A stretch of DNA of 22,473 bases from Chloroflexota bacterium. GTDB lineage: Bacteria > Chloroflexota > Anaerolineae > J102. The notes beneath the pieces are model-generated. The model searched no databases. It was not told the origin of the DNA and worked only from the letters and a program-made list of their open reading frames with translations. Made by a program: the position numbers and the translations under genes. Location: assembly GCA_013152695.1 (NCBI GenBank), contig JAADFV010000232.1, positions 1 through 22,473 on the forward strand, in the 5' to 3' direction. This document shows positions 8,629 through 16,693 of this stretch, piece by piece. The stretch's first letter is position 1; every line of letters begins with the position of its first letter.

Positions 8629-9354
8629 ATGGTCAATAAACTAACGCCTATTGCACGAATGCTTTGGTCTGGCCTATTTTTGGATGTCGACGCCTATGAT
8701 GAGGCGGCTGATGGAGACAACCCCTTTGTCGAGGGTTTATTCCTTGTCGTGGTGATCGGCTTGCTGATTGCTGTAGCCACCATTATCGGTAGTATCCTGG
8801 GATGGGCCACCACACCAGACCTCAATCAGATCAAGACTCTTGTCCACGAAGGCCTGGTCAATATGCCCTGGTACAAGCAATTTTTGCAAGGCAATACCGA
8901 GGCCGTCCAGCAATTCGAGAATAGTTACAACCTGGGTTGGCGAATTGCTCGCTTCTTTTCTCCCAGCCCAAGTATGGCTCTTCTTTCCCTCTTCCTCTCT
9001 CCCTTAAAACTATTTCTGCAGTGGTTGTGGTTTGCCCTTATTGCCCAAGCCGTTGCCCGCCTCTTAGGAGGGAAGGGTAGGATGGGTCAAACTTTTGGTG
9101 CCAGCGCTCTGGCCTTCACACCTCATCTTCTGTACTTGTTCAAAGTTGTGCCCACGGTTAATGTGGCTGCGGTAGGGATATGGACACTCCTCGCCCAATA
9201 TGTGGCCCTACGCCGGGTGCACGAAAATCTCTCATGGCAACGGGTACTTGTGTCCGTTCTGGCCCCGAGCATACTCCTTTGCTTCCTGGTCATCCTGCTG
9301 TTAGCGCTTACCCTGCCCTTGCTGGGCGCACTGATCGGAGGAATAGTCTCATGA
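8629..9354 (+). CDS. Yip1-like polytopic membrane protein (first of tandem pair)
   Basis: This 241-residue membrane protein has a short cytoplasmic N-terminus, a hydrophobic helix at about 33-58, a soluble stretch to about 110, and four further hydrophobic segments. The spacing and the pattern of a long hydrophilic loop after the first helix recall the bacterial Yip1 family, whose function is unknown. A GGGGGTG sequence lies a few bases upstream of the ATG. It starts 56 bases after the nucleotidyltransferase gene on the same strand and overlaps the next gene by 4 bases (ATGA). The neighbouring gene has the same layout and an AFHMI/DAYDEA-like acidic start before the first helix, so the two look like a duplicated pair and may form a heteromer. 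The family assignment is moderate; the function is unknown. Confidence 0.75.
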   Translation: MVNKLTPIARMLWSGLFLDVDAYDEAADGDNPFVEGLFLVVVIGLLIAVATIIGSILGWATTPDLNQIKTLVHEGLVNMPWYKQFLQGNTEAVQQFENSYNLGWRIARFFSPSPSMALLSLFLSPLKLFLQWLWFALIAQAVARLLGGKGRMGQTFGASALAFTPHLLYLFKVVPTVNVAAVGIWTLLAQYVALRRVHENLSWQRVLVSVLAPSILLCFLVILLLALTLPLLGALIGGIVS

Positions 9355-10121
9355 AACAGCGCATTCTCGATTGGATAGCAATGGCTCGTGCCGCTCTGAC
9401 CCTGGAGGAGGCGCCTTTTCACATGATTGCCGAAGGTACCGGCGCTTTTCAACGGGCGGTTTGGTTGGTGGTTGTAGTGGGGTTGCTGGTTGGTGGAGTC
9501 AATGCCCTGGTACAACTGCCCAATGTGGCCCGTACGCCCACTTTCGATGTCGATGCTTACCTTCGACAAATCGATCAATCATTTTCTTATGGTAACATCA
9601 TGGGAGGGGAACAGCCTCCTGAAGTCAAAGAATTCTTGCGCATCTACCGGGGCAGTATGGAGGCATTTGCCTCACAGATTCCCAAGATCATGGCAACACC
9701 TTCGCCTCTGCCCGGTTATGTAGGCCGCTTCTTTACTTGGTTGGGAGACTGGCTTTCCACGCCATTTGCTCTCCTGGCCCGCTGGCTTGGTATTTCTATC
9801 TGGATTATGCTGTTTGCCCGCTGGTTAGGGGGTCGTGGCACACTTTTGTCCTATTTGGGGGCGTCTTCTCTTTCGGTTTTACCCCATTTATTGCGCGCAT
9901 TTGGCTTTATTCCACTGTTGGGAGGACTTTTAGCCGTGCTTGCCGGCATCTGGGGTTTAATCATTCAGGTCAAAGCAGTCGAAATAACACATCACTTACC
10001 GCAAAATCGGGCCATTGCCGCCGTGCTGTTGCCCTATCTGTTGATCTTCTTTTTCCTGGCCATGCTGGCATTTATCGCCTTCGTAGGTATGATCATCTTC
10101 ATCGCCAGTGCTTCGGGCTGA
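9351..10121 (+). CDS. Yip1-like polytopic membrane protein (second of tandem pair)
   Basis: This 256-residue membrane protein has a first helix at about 34-52, a hydrophilic loop to about 125, and several later hydrophobic segments, ending in a strongly hydrophobic tail. The layout matches the preceding gene: acidic N-terminus, helix, loop of about 60 residues with a stretch of Pro and Phe, then helices. Both share a W-x-x-L/I-x-x-Q-x-x-A/V-like segment after a Gly-rich turn (LLGGKGRMGQTFGASAL versus WLGGRGTLLSYLGASSL). I chose the ATG at 9351 because GGAGG precedes it by 8 bases and it overlaps the upstream stop by 4 bases. A longer in-frame reading from 9180 lies inside the first gene and is not credible. 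Function unknown; translational coupling suggests a joint complex. Confidence 0.75.
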   Translation: MKQRILDWIAMARAALTLEEAPFHMIAEGTGAFQRAVWLVVVVGLLVGGVNALVQLPNVARTPTFDVDAYLRQIDQSFSYGNIMGGEQPPEVKEFLRIYRGSMEAFASQIPKIMATPSPLPGYVGRFFTWLGDWLSTPFALLARWLGISIWIMLFARWLGGRGTLLSYLGASSLSVLPHLLRAFGFIPLLGGLLAVLAGIWGLIIQVKAVEITHHLPQNRAIAAVLLPYLLIFFFLAMLAFIAFVGMIIFIASASG

Positions 10122-10215
10122 TCCTCGGTGATCTTGTCAAAGCCGAATTTGTAAGTTTTTACAGTTTTTGCGATAATATTCCCGACTCTGACGTCAACCC
10201 TTTTGTGTGTTTGCG

Positions 10216-10236
10216 AAGTCACCGGTGGAGTGACTT
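10216..10236 (+). terminator. Candidate weak terminator hairpin 1
   Basis: AAGTCAC (10216-10222) and GTGACTT (10230-10236) are perfect 7-base complements around a 7-base loop. They are followed by GTTT, which is a poor T-run. The hairpin lies about 95 bases after the second Yip1-like gene. The stem is only moderately GC-rich, so the terminator call is tentative. Confidence 0.4.
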
Positions 10237-10258
10237 GTTTAGGGATATAGCGTAAGAC

Positions 10259-10285
10259 GTACGACAACGCAAGTCGTACCGCTTT
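10259..10285 (+). terminator. Candidate terminator hairpin 2
   Basis: GTACGAC (10259-10265) and GTCGTAC (10273-10279) are perfect 7-base complements around a 7-base loop, followed by CGCTTTT. It repeats the geometry of the hairpin 22 bases upstream. Together they likely serve as a tandem terminator between the membrane protein pair and the SNF2 operon, or as a paired RNA structure. Confidence 0.5.
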
Positions 10286-10510
10286 TCCCATCTCTACACT
10301 TTGTTTGTGCTTTATCTCTTCTTGCCTTTTTCGCCGCCTGTCCAATCCGGTCACTAACAGTCCCATCACGGTGTTTGTTTACTCCGGGGTTTACCCATGG
10401 GCGCGCCAGGGCGCAGTTTGCCTTGTGTTGCGCACAATCCGCGATGGTCGCTTGTAGGTGATTCCTTCTTTTTTCGATCTAAAGATCCTTTGTCTGGCCA
10501 CAGTCTCATT

Positions 10511-13500
10511 ATGCAAACGGTGTTTCATCTGCACTGGCGTCCCCCAGCCGGGCCAGATACCGAGCCTCAATTCCTCGTCTGGGCCGAGACGGCACAGGCT
10601 CCCCAGCCTGCCCGACGACGCGGACGTTTACCAGCGCGCCCTCGGCCCCAACCACATCCCTTCACCCTAAGCGATGCCATCTCCTTGCGCGAGCTTCTGC
10701 GGGCCTTTGGCAACGATCTCATCACCCACGGCGCCGAGGATTTCATCCTTCAATTACCAAGCAGCCGTACTGGCCCCCAGCCCAGTCCCCAACTCATCCA
10801 CAACTGGGAACTGGATACAAAAAACCTGTTCCTGGCACCGTGGCAGATTCATGGGTTACGTGTTCCCGTAGATTCTGTCGTCAGTATTTTCCGACAGGCA
10901 CCGGTTGTACAACAAACTGCCGACTTCATTCTGGGGACAGATTTTCTTTTTTGGGGACGGGCATTTTATCTTGTGTTGCAGGGATTGGCACGACAACATT
11001 ACATCCCCTCCTTGCAGACCGTCGAAGGAGACCAGGCGCAGTATCGCCCTGTGTGGCGCCCGGTCTATGACAGCCATGGTTTCCATGACAATGTGTGGAA
11101 TTTAGCCAAGGCCATGCCGCCCCTATGTCGCAGCGAGATTGATGAGCCAGGGGAGGCGCCCTCGCCCCTTACCCTACTTCAAGATTTTACGGCGACGATG
11201 ACCGATTTTCTCGTGCGTCAGTGGGGAAAAAATGCTCCCCACCGCCTGGGGTACTTGCATAACCACAATGATGTCGTCACCTGGCTGCGAGGATTGTTAC
11301 TACCGGAAGCCACCATCCTCCAGACAGCAGATGGCACACAAACGTTCATCAAAGAAGTACTGGCATGGCAACGCAGCTTGGCGCCGGCCGGCAATACCAG
11401 CTATCGCATCGTCTTACGCCTGACACCTCCTCCCGCCAACCATAACCACAATACCTGGCATGTCCCCAAAAAAGGCTGGCGTTTATCTTACCATTTGCAG
11501 GCGCGCGAAGACCCCGATATTCTCGTTTCGGCGGAACAAGTGTGGCAAAACCCCAGCGAGATGCTCGTCTATCGTCAGCGACGCTTCCGGCATCCCCAAG
11601 AAAAGCTTCTCAAAGCTTTAGGCCAGGCAGCACGCATCTTTCCACCCATCGAACGCAGCCTGCAGGCGGCCACGCCGACCTACGTCGAACTGACCACGAC
11701 CGAGGTATACGATTTTCTTCGCAATGCCGCCGATTTGTTGGTGCAAAGTGGTTTTTCGCTGATGATGCCTCCCTGGTGGGAGGAAGCTGGCGCCTGTCTT
11801 GGCCTGCGCCTCCACCTTTCACCCCTCACACCCCACCCTCCCGATGTAGCCCAGTCGAGCGAAGAGAAAGAGCGTCCGGTAGGGTACAGATGGGAACTGG
11901 TCTTGGGGGATCGAACACTCACACAGCAAGCTTTTGCCGAACTCGTGGCATTACGCTCGCCTTTGGTCGAACGGAATGGCCGCTGGCTGCGTTTGGACCC
12001 CGAACAAATCGAAGCAGCCGAGCGCTTTTGGAACAGACACAGTTTCGAGGGTGCCGTAGACTTGCGTGTGGCGATTCGTTCCGCCCTGGGACTCGATGAA
12101 CACGTTGATATTGCCGGTCTCCCCGTGCTTCGTGTCGAAACCTCCGGTTGGCTGACCACTGTGATCCAGAGGCTAAGTGAGGGGGACGAAATCTTAGAGG
12201 AGGCGACTCAACCGGATAGCCTGCAAGGCGAACTACGTCCTTACCAGCGCTATGGCTACGCCTGGCTGCACGAACATCGTCATTTAGGCCTGGGGGCCTG
12301 CCTGGCCGATGATATGGGCCTGGGTAAATCAGTACAAGCCATTGCCTTACTGTTACGTGAGCAGGAAGAACTGGGGCAATTACCTGCCCCAACCTTATTG
12401 ATTTGTCCCACCTCGCTACTCGGCAACTGGCGGCGCGAGATCGAGCGCTTTGCCCCACAACTACGAGTGTGGATACATTACGGCAGTGAGCGTCTACACG
12501 GCAAAGCTTTCGCCAATAAAGTAAGAAAATATGATGTGGTGCTTACCAGCTATGCCCTTGCCCGCCGCGACAGTGAAACCATCGAGAAAATACCGTGGTT
12601 CGGCTTGATTCTGGATGAAGCGCAAAAAATCAAAAATCCTAACACCCTCATTCACCAAGCTGTCATCCGCATTCCTTCTCAATTCCGTTTTGCCCTCACA
12701 GGCACGCCGGTCGAAAACCACCTCATCGAACTCTGGTCTCTCTTCCACTTTCTCAACAAGGGCTATTTTGGTAGTCGTACCAGTTTCCAGCGTCAATACG
12801 TTTTACCAATAGAACGCTACCGTGATCCCCTGGCCATCCGTCGCCTACACCGCATGGTGCAGCCATTTATCTTGCGACGCCTGAAAAGTGATCCCACCGT
12901 CATCCAAGATCTGCCCGAACGTCTGGACATGAAAGTCTATTGCACCCTCAGCGACGAACAGGCAGAGCTCTATCAGGCGGTGGTAGAAGAAGGATTGCCC
13001 CGCATTGCCGATAGCCGCGGACGTTCCCGACGCATCCATGTCTTCAATTTATTGACTCGTCTCAAACAGATTCTCAATCATCCCCTGCATTACTACCACA
13101 AAACAGCTCCCCCCGACCTTCAACAAGAAACGATCAGTAATCGCAGCGGTAAGCTCGATCGCCTCACAGAAATGCTGGAGGAAGTGCTGGATACCGGCGA
13201 TAAAGCCCTGGTTTTCACCCAATTTGCGGAAATGGGGCAATTACTCACGACCCATTTGCAACAGACTTTCGATATCCCCATTCTTTACATGTATGGCGGT
13301 ACCCCGCCCAAAAAACGGCAAGCCATCATCAACCAATTCCAGGATGACCCCCATTCTCCCCCCATCTTTGTCCTCACCCTCAAAACCGGCGGTCTCGGAC
13401 TTAATCTAACGGCAGCTCACCATGTGTTTCACTTCGATCGCTGGTGGAACCCTGCCGTCGAGAATCAGGCCAGTGACCGCGCCTATCGTATCGGCCAGAC

Positions 13501-13681
13501 TAAAAATGTGCAGGTACATAAATTCATCACCGCGGGTACGCTCGAAGAGTCTATCGATGAAATGATTGAACGGAAGCAAGGACTCAGTGAAGCTATTGTG
13601 GGATCAGGAGAAGAATGGTTAGCCACCTTATCCGATGATGAATTGATCCAGCTCCTCAAATTACAAAAAGATCGTCTCTAA
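10511..13681 (+). CDS. SNF2/SWI2-family DNA-dependent ATPase (YwqA/HepA-like)
   Basis: This is a cytoplasmic SNF2 ATPase that translocates on duplex nucleic acid to remodel protein-DNA complexes. In the 1056-residue numbering, motif I DDMGLGKS lies at 600-607, the Walker B DEAQ at 702-705, and motif VI QASDRAYRIGQ at 986-996. LTGTPVENHLIELWSL follows the DEAQ region. The C-terminal helicase domain begins near 880. The first 550 residues include an SNF2 helicase-associated region like that of Bacillus YwqA. I chose the ATG at 10511 because conserved-looking sequence (VFHLHWRPP) begins there. An in-frame ATG at 10397 would add 38 residues without family resemblance; neither has a clear Shine-Dalgarno sequence. 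The SWIM gene follows after 3 bases. The pairing of SNF2 with SWIM is also seen as ywqA-ywqB in Bacillus. All helicase motifs look intact. The biological target is unknown. Confidence 0.92.
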   Translation: MQTVFHLHWRPPAGPDTEPQFLVWAETAQAPQPARRRGRLPARPRPQPHPFTLSDAISLRELLRAFGNDLITHGAEDFILQLPSSRTGPQPSPQLIHNWELDTKNLFLAPWQIHGLRVPVDSVVSIFRQAPVVQQTADFILGTDFLFWGRAFYLVLQGLARQHYIPSLQTVEGDQAQYRPVWRPVYDSHGFHDNVWNLAKAMPPLCRSEIDEPGEAPSPLTLLQDFTATMTDFLVRQWGKNAPHRLGYLHNHNDVVTWLRGLLLPEATILQTADGTQTFIKEVLAWQRSLAPAGNTSYRIVLRLTPPPANHNHNTWHVPKKGWRLSYHLQAREDPDILVSAEQVWQNPSEMLVYRQRRFRHPQEKLLKALGQAARIFPPIERSLQAATPTYVELTTTEVYDFLRNAADLLVQSGFSLMMPPWWEEAGACLGLRLHLSPLTPHPPDVAQSSEEKERPVGYRWELVLGDRTLTQQAFAELVALRSPLVERNGRWLRLDPEQIEAAERFWNRHSFEGAVDLRVAIRSALGLDEHVDIAGLPVLRVETSGWLTTVIQRLSEGDEILEEATQPDSLQGELRPYQRYGYAWLHEHRHLGLGACLADDMGLGKSVQAIALLLREQEELGQLPAPTLLICPTSLLGNWRREIERFAPQLRVWIHYGSERLHGKAFANKVRKYDVVLTSYALARRDSETIEKIPWFGLILDEAQKIKNPNTLIHQAVIRIPSQFRFALTGTPVENHLIELWSLFHFLNKGYFGSRTSFQRQYVLPIERYRDPLAIRRLHRMVQPFILRRLKSDPTVIQDLPERLDMKVYCTLSDEQAELYQAVVEEGLPRIADSRGRSRRIHVFNLLTRLKQILNHPLHYYHKTAPPDLQQETISNRSGKLDRLTEMLEEVLDTGDKALVFTQFAEMGQLLTTHLQQTFDIPILYMYGGTPPKKRQAIINQFQDDPHSPPIFVLTLKTGGLGLNLTAAHHVFHFDRWWNPAVENQASDRAYRIGQTKNVQVHKFITAGTLEESIDEMIERKQGLSEAIVGSGEEWLATLSDDELIQLLKLQKDRL

Positions 13682-13684
13682 ACC

Positions 13685-14470
13685 ATGGTCACTACCCCAA
13701 AGAACATCATTGCCAGTTGGGCCGACGCCTGGATAGATGCCCTGGCGCAGTTCTCACATCCAGGAAGAATGCGTCGCGGCCGTCAGTTTGCCAATCGTAA
13801 ACACATTGCCCAATTCGTCGTGCGGCCGGGTGAGGTCCTTGCTCAGGTTAAAGAAGGGAATGCTGTTTACGACGTCCACCTCGAAGTGGAGCAACTGGAT
13901 GACGAAACCTGGGACAAGATCCTCTCGATCCTCGCTTCTCGCGCCATCTTCAGTGCCCGCTTGCTCGCGGGAGAAATGCCCAAAGAAGTCGTGCATGTTT
14001 TTGATGAGGTCAACGCCCCCTTGTTTCCGCGAGCAGAAGAACTGCACGCCAGTTGCACCTGTGTCGATTGGCAAGTGCCCTGCAAACATCTCGCCGGACT
14101 CTATTACTGGCTAGCTGATCGTTTCGAAGAAGACCCCTTCCTCCTCTTTCAACTGCGGGGACGGAGTAAAGATGATGTACTCACAGCCTTACGATCACAT
14201 CATCTTGCCTCCCAAGAAGCAGAAACAGAGAGACACGAGGAAGAGTTTCCCACCCCCACGCTTCTGGAATCGCTGAATACCTTTTGGGATATCGGTGAAT
14301 CCATCGAAGCCGTCTCATTCAATATCAAAACACCCTCTATCACTGTTCCCCATTTACGCCGTCTCGGTGCACCCACCTTTACGCAACTCGACCTGATCAA
14401 TCTTCTCTCGCCAATCTACCAGCAAGTCACCGAGGTCGCGCGCAAGTGGGCCTACCAGGAAACAGATTAA
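13685..14470 (+). CDS. SWIM zinc-finger protein (YwqB-like)
   Basis: This 261-residue cytoplasmic protein has a SWIM motif C-x-C-x6-C-x-H formed by C124, C126, C133 and H135. It is followed by an aromatic-rich helix (LAGLYYWLADRFEEDPF) typical of bacterial SWIM proteins that sit next to SNF2 ATPases. SWIM fingers bind zinc and act in DNA or protein binding. The protein probably tethers the ATPase to its substrate, which is inference from conserved gene pairing. It starts 3 bases after the SNF2 stop, with no separate Shine-Dalgarno sequence, so translation is likely coupled. The last 100 residues are not recognised and contain a stretch rich in Glu and Thr. The next gene begins 4 bases later. 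Confidence 0.88.
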   Translation: MVTTPKNIIASWADAWIDALAQFSHPGRMRRGRQFANRKHIAQFVVRPGEVLAQVKEGNAVYDVHLEVEQLDDETWDKILSILASRAIFSARLLAGEMPKEVVHVFDEVNAPLFPRAEELHASCTCVDWQVPCKHLAGLYYWLADRFEEDPFLLFQLRGRSKDDVLTALRSHHLASQEAETERHEEEFPTPTLLESLNTFWDIGESIEAVSFNIKTPSITVPHLRRLGAPTFTQLDLINLLSPIYQQVTEVARKWAYQETD

Positions 14471-14474
14471 TATC

Positions 14475-16289
14475 ATGACTGAAACAGCCGTCAAAGCAAT
14501 TCAAGAACAACTCTTTCGCCACTTTACACGCTTCGATATTGGTGCGTTACGCACCTTACTCGAATTCATCGATCATCCCAATCCCCTCTCTCTGCGTCGG
14601 GACGAAGCCATCTTCTATTTGATCGAAAATCTAAGCAATAAAAACGCCTTGCGCAAAATATGGCCCAAGCTGGACACCCTCACCCAGCAGGCCTTGAGTT
14701 TAACCGTCCATGCCACGGGTGGCCAATACCAACCCGATACCATGCGCCTGCGTTATGGCAGGGTTCCGCCCTCTCCCCAGCGCTATTGGAGTGGCTACAA
14801 ACCCACCCCCCTCGACTTATTCCTCGATGAGAATCAGAAAATTCTCTCAGAGATGCTGCCCCTTCTGCGCGTGGTTGCCCCCAAACCAGAACCGTGGAAA
14901 ATTCCCGTGCAGCCGGAACCTCCCGCCCGCTACGAAGCCATTGGTTTCGAACGCAGCCCCGCCCCAGTAATCCCTTTACAAGACCTGACCGCAGTTCTGG
15001 CGCTAATCGGTCAGGGACGTATCCAGATCAACGATCGCATCACCCCCACTTTCGACAGCATTCAACTCGTACTCGAAAATCTGGCTGCTGGCGACTTCTT
15101 CCAACTGGCTCCGGGCCAGGACCTGAGTGAAACCATTCGTCCTTATGGTCTCGTCCGCTTCGCCTACAGCAGTGGCTTTGCCACCCTCGGCGCGCGTAGT
15201 GGCCAGAACATCACCCTCAAACTCACGCCGCTTGGCTGGGAATGGCTGGCCAGCCCCAGCGCCGACCTCTTGTTAGATGCCCTGGAACGCTGGACCAAAA
15301 GCGATGATTACGACGAAATTGACCGCTTACCGCACCTGCGGAACACCAAAAAGCGAGACATCGAACGCACACCGCCCGGAAAACGGCGTGATCGCATTCT
15401 CGAAGCACTCTCCTGGTGCCCCCACAAGGAATGGATCAGCATTGCCGACTTTTTCACCGCCATCAAACTCTGGCAATTTGATTTCGAAATCGATCTCGAT
15501 GGCTCCCTGGATGCAATCGACGACAGTACCGGGCGGAAACTCAAAATCGAGGCTCTGCGTGACCCCTGGCGAGCCAAACAAGGAGCTTACGTTCTTGTCA
15601 TACTCATGGAAATGCTGGGCAGTATCGGCGCCCTCGAACTGGCCTATACCGAACCACAACACGCTCCCCCCTTGCTCGAGACCCCAACCGAAAACTGGCA
15701 ACGACCAGTCCATCCTTACAGCCGCTACGACGGCTTGACCTACTTCCGCATCAATCCTCTCGGCGCCTATCTCTTCGGCCAGACCAACCGTTACAATTTA
15801 CCCAGCCAAATTACCCAACCCATCTACTACATCGACGAAACCTATCACTTCCACACCGCCTCTACTCCCCTTTCCCCCTACGAAGCCCAAATCTTACCGC
15901 TGTTGGGGCGCAAAGATGAAAATGGGGTTTATTATCTGCACAAAGGCGATTGGTTGCGTTCTCAGCAGATCGAGGGTAACATTGATGAGCGGCGCAATCT
16001 CCTCATTTCTCGGCACGATGGCCCCTTGGCGCCGGCTGTCGAGGACTGGCTCGACCGCATCGAGGCAGATAGCACCGCCTTACGTCGCGGACGCACGATG
16101 ATCACCATTCAGGTGCGCAATCCCGAAGTACGTAACACCATTCTCGAAGACCCCGAGCTTCGCCGCTATTGTCGCCTGTTAGACGACCGCACCTTAATCA
16201 TCCCCAGCTCGCGTGAACATGCCTTCATGCGCCGGGTCATGGATTTAGGATACGGTATGGTCGGAGGGCCTTCTCTGAAGGAACGCTAG
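14475..16289 (+). CDS. Helicase-associated (XPB C-terminal-like) protein of the SNF2-SWIM operon
   Basis: This 604-residue soluble protein has no ATPase motifs. Three parts can be seen. Residues 1-130 are a helical N-terminus with FDIGALRTLLEF. A possible winged-helix segment (DLTAVLALIGQGRIQINDRITPTF) lies at about 165-195. The C-terminal 65 residues include QVRNPEVRNTILEDPELRRY, then DDRTLIIPSSREHA and MRRVMDLGYGM. The end resembles the helicase-associated domain (Helicase_C_3/XPB-like) found in actinobacterial and Chloroflexota proteins, which ends in a similar 'value or strand, then helix, then L-x-x-x-G-Y' pattern. The resemblance is by eye and moderate. The gene begins 4 bases after the SWIM stop and ends 8 bases before the zinc-ribbon start, so the four products are likely co-produced. 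Role unknown; a DNA-binding adaptor for the SNF2 ATPase is a reasonable guess. Confidence 0.7.
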   Translation: MTETAVKAIQEQLFRHFTRFDIGALRTLLEFIDHPNPLSLRRDEAIFYLIENLSNKNALRKIWPKLDTLTQQALSLTVHATGGQYQPDTMRLRYGRVPPSPQRYWSGYKPTPLDLFLDENQKILSEMLPLLRVVAPKPEPWKIPVQPEPPARYEAIGFERSPAPVIPLQDLTAVLALIGQGRIQINDRITPTFDSIQLVLENLAAGDFFQLAPGQDLSETIRPYGLVRFAYSSGFATLGARSGQNITLKLTPLGWEWLASPSADLLLDALERWTKSDDYDEIDRLPHLRNTKKRDIERTPPGKRRDRILEALSWCPHKEWISIADFFTAIKLWQFDFEIDLDGSLDAIDDSTGRKLKIEALRDPWRAKQGAYVLVILMEMLGSIGALELAYTEPQHAPPLLETPTENWQRPVHPYSRYDGLTYFRINPLGAYLFGQTNRYNLPSQITQPIYYIDETYHFHTASTPLSPYEAQILPLLGRKDENGVYYLHKGDWLRSQQIEGNIDERRNLLISRHDGPLAPAVEDWLDRIEADSTALRRGRTMITIQVRNPEVRNTILEDPELRRYCRLLDDRTLIIPSSREHAFMRRVMDLGYGMVGGPSLKER

Positions 16290-16297
16290 GAAACATC

Positions 16298-16492
16298 ATG
16301 AAAGTCACCTGTCCATATTGTCATAACCAATGGTTTCTCACCCCAGAGAGCCTGAAACTAGCCCTGGAAAAAGCACCGGCCAAAAGCAAAAGTATCGGCG
16401 TCGAATGCCCCCGCTGCCGCAAGCTGGTCAAGATCGCTCGCCCCAAGCAGCGGCCTACACCCCCACCCGCTCCGGTCGAGCCCGAAGACTAA
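16298..16492 (+). CDS. Small zinc-ribbon protein
   Basis: This 64-residue protein has two CxxC knuckles, CPYC at 5-8 and CPRC at 37-40, separated by a lysine-rich helix. That gives a four-cysteine zinc ribbon of the MJ0042-like type. A basic segment (about 42-52) and a short Pro-rich tail follow. It probably binds nucleic acid or a partner protein. GGAAA precedes the ATG by 5 bases. It is the last gene in the SNF2-SWIM unit, 8 bases after the 604-residue gene, so it likely works with them. It is short, but the clean knuckles, ribosome binding site and tight spacing support it as real. Confidence 0.8.
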   Translation: MKVTCPYCHNQWFLTPESLKLALEKAPAKSKSIGVECPRCRKLVKIARPKQRPTPPPAPVEPED

Positions 16493-16540
16493 GCCTTATT
16501 ACCTTAACAGTCCATTTTTAGCCCACAAGGCCAGAAAACG

Positions 16541-16608
16541 TTTAACACAGAGGCGCAAAGATGCTAGGAGCTTTTTTCCTCTTTGCGTCTCCACGTCTTT
16601 GCGTTAAA
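16541..16608. repeat. Imperfect palindrome built of CGCAAAG units (REP/MITE-like)
   Basis: TTTAAC (16541-16546) is complementary to GTTAAA (16603-16608). CGCAAAG (16554-16560) is complementary to CTTTGCG (16581-16587), with AGGA/TCCT closing near a run of six T at the centre. A second CTTTGCG copy lies at 16597-16603 on the right arm. The whole can fold into one long imperfect hairpin. CGCAAAG-rich intergenic repeats are known to me from several environmental bacterial genomes, so this is likely one copy of a dispersed family. It may also help end the zinc-ribbon operon. Confidence 0.65.
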
Positions 16609-16649
16609 GTCTTCTTGGTTCCGGCTTGTCCGGGTTAGGGATGTGCAGC

Positions 16650-16679
16650 TTGATTTTTACTGGCCGCGCGTGGTATCCT
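16650..16679 (+). promoter_or_regulatory. Sigma-70-like promoter of tRNA-Arg
   Basis: TTGATT (16650-16655) and TATCCT (16674-16679) are separated by 18 bases and fit -35 and -10 boxes. The predicted transcription start, near 16686, is about 8 bases before the mature tRNA 5' end at 16694. That is a usual short leader for a tRNA. Confidence 0.55.
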
Positions 16680-16693
16680 AAAAACCAACATAA

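Larger units (their letters stand above)
10122..10510. other. Intergenic region with two tandem hairpins upstream of the SNF2 operon
   Basis: No convincing coding sequence lies here; the reading open on the minus strand at 10034-10369 overlaps the Yip1 gene end and has no family resemblance. Two hairpins, at 10216-10236 and 10259-10279, probably end the upstream transcript. The stretch 10397-10510 is in frame with the SNF2 gene and could be its N-terminal extension, but it resembles no conserved part of the family. Confidence 0.5.

Noticed and set aside
9180..9350. Upstream extension of the second Yip1-like gene
   Set aside because: It lies within the first gene in another frame, while GGAGG and a 4-base overlap support the ATG at 9351.
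9123..9578. Minus-strand 151-codon frame across the Yip1 pair
   Set aside because: It is antisense to two coupled membrane-protein genes and shows no domain or hydrophobic pattern of its own.
10034..10369. Minus-strand 111-codon frame in the gap before the SNF2 gene
   Set aside because: It is basic low-complexity sequence with no ribosome binding site and overlaps a real gene and two hairpins.
10397..10510. N-terminal extension of the SNF2 protein
   Set aside because: The 38 extra residues look unlike the family and no ribosome binding site precedes the ATG at 10397; kept as an alternative only.
11542..12099. A 185-codon plus-strand frame inside the SNF2 gene
   Set aside because: It is a shadow frame of the SNF2 coding region, with no motifs.
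10511..16492. Classic defence system such as DISARM or Zorya
   Set aside because: None of the partner genes of those systems (DNA methyltransferase, phospholipase-D-like, motor proteins) is present in the unit.
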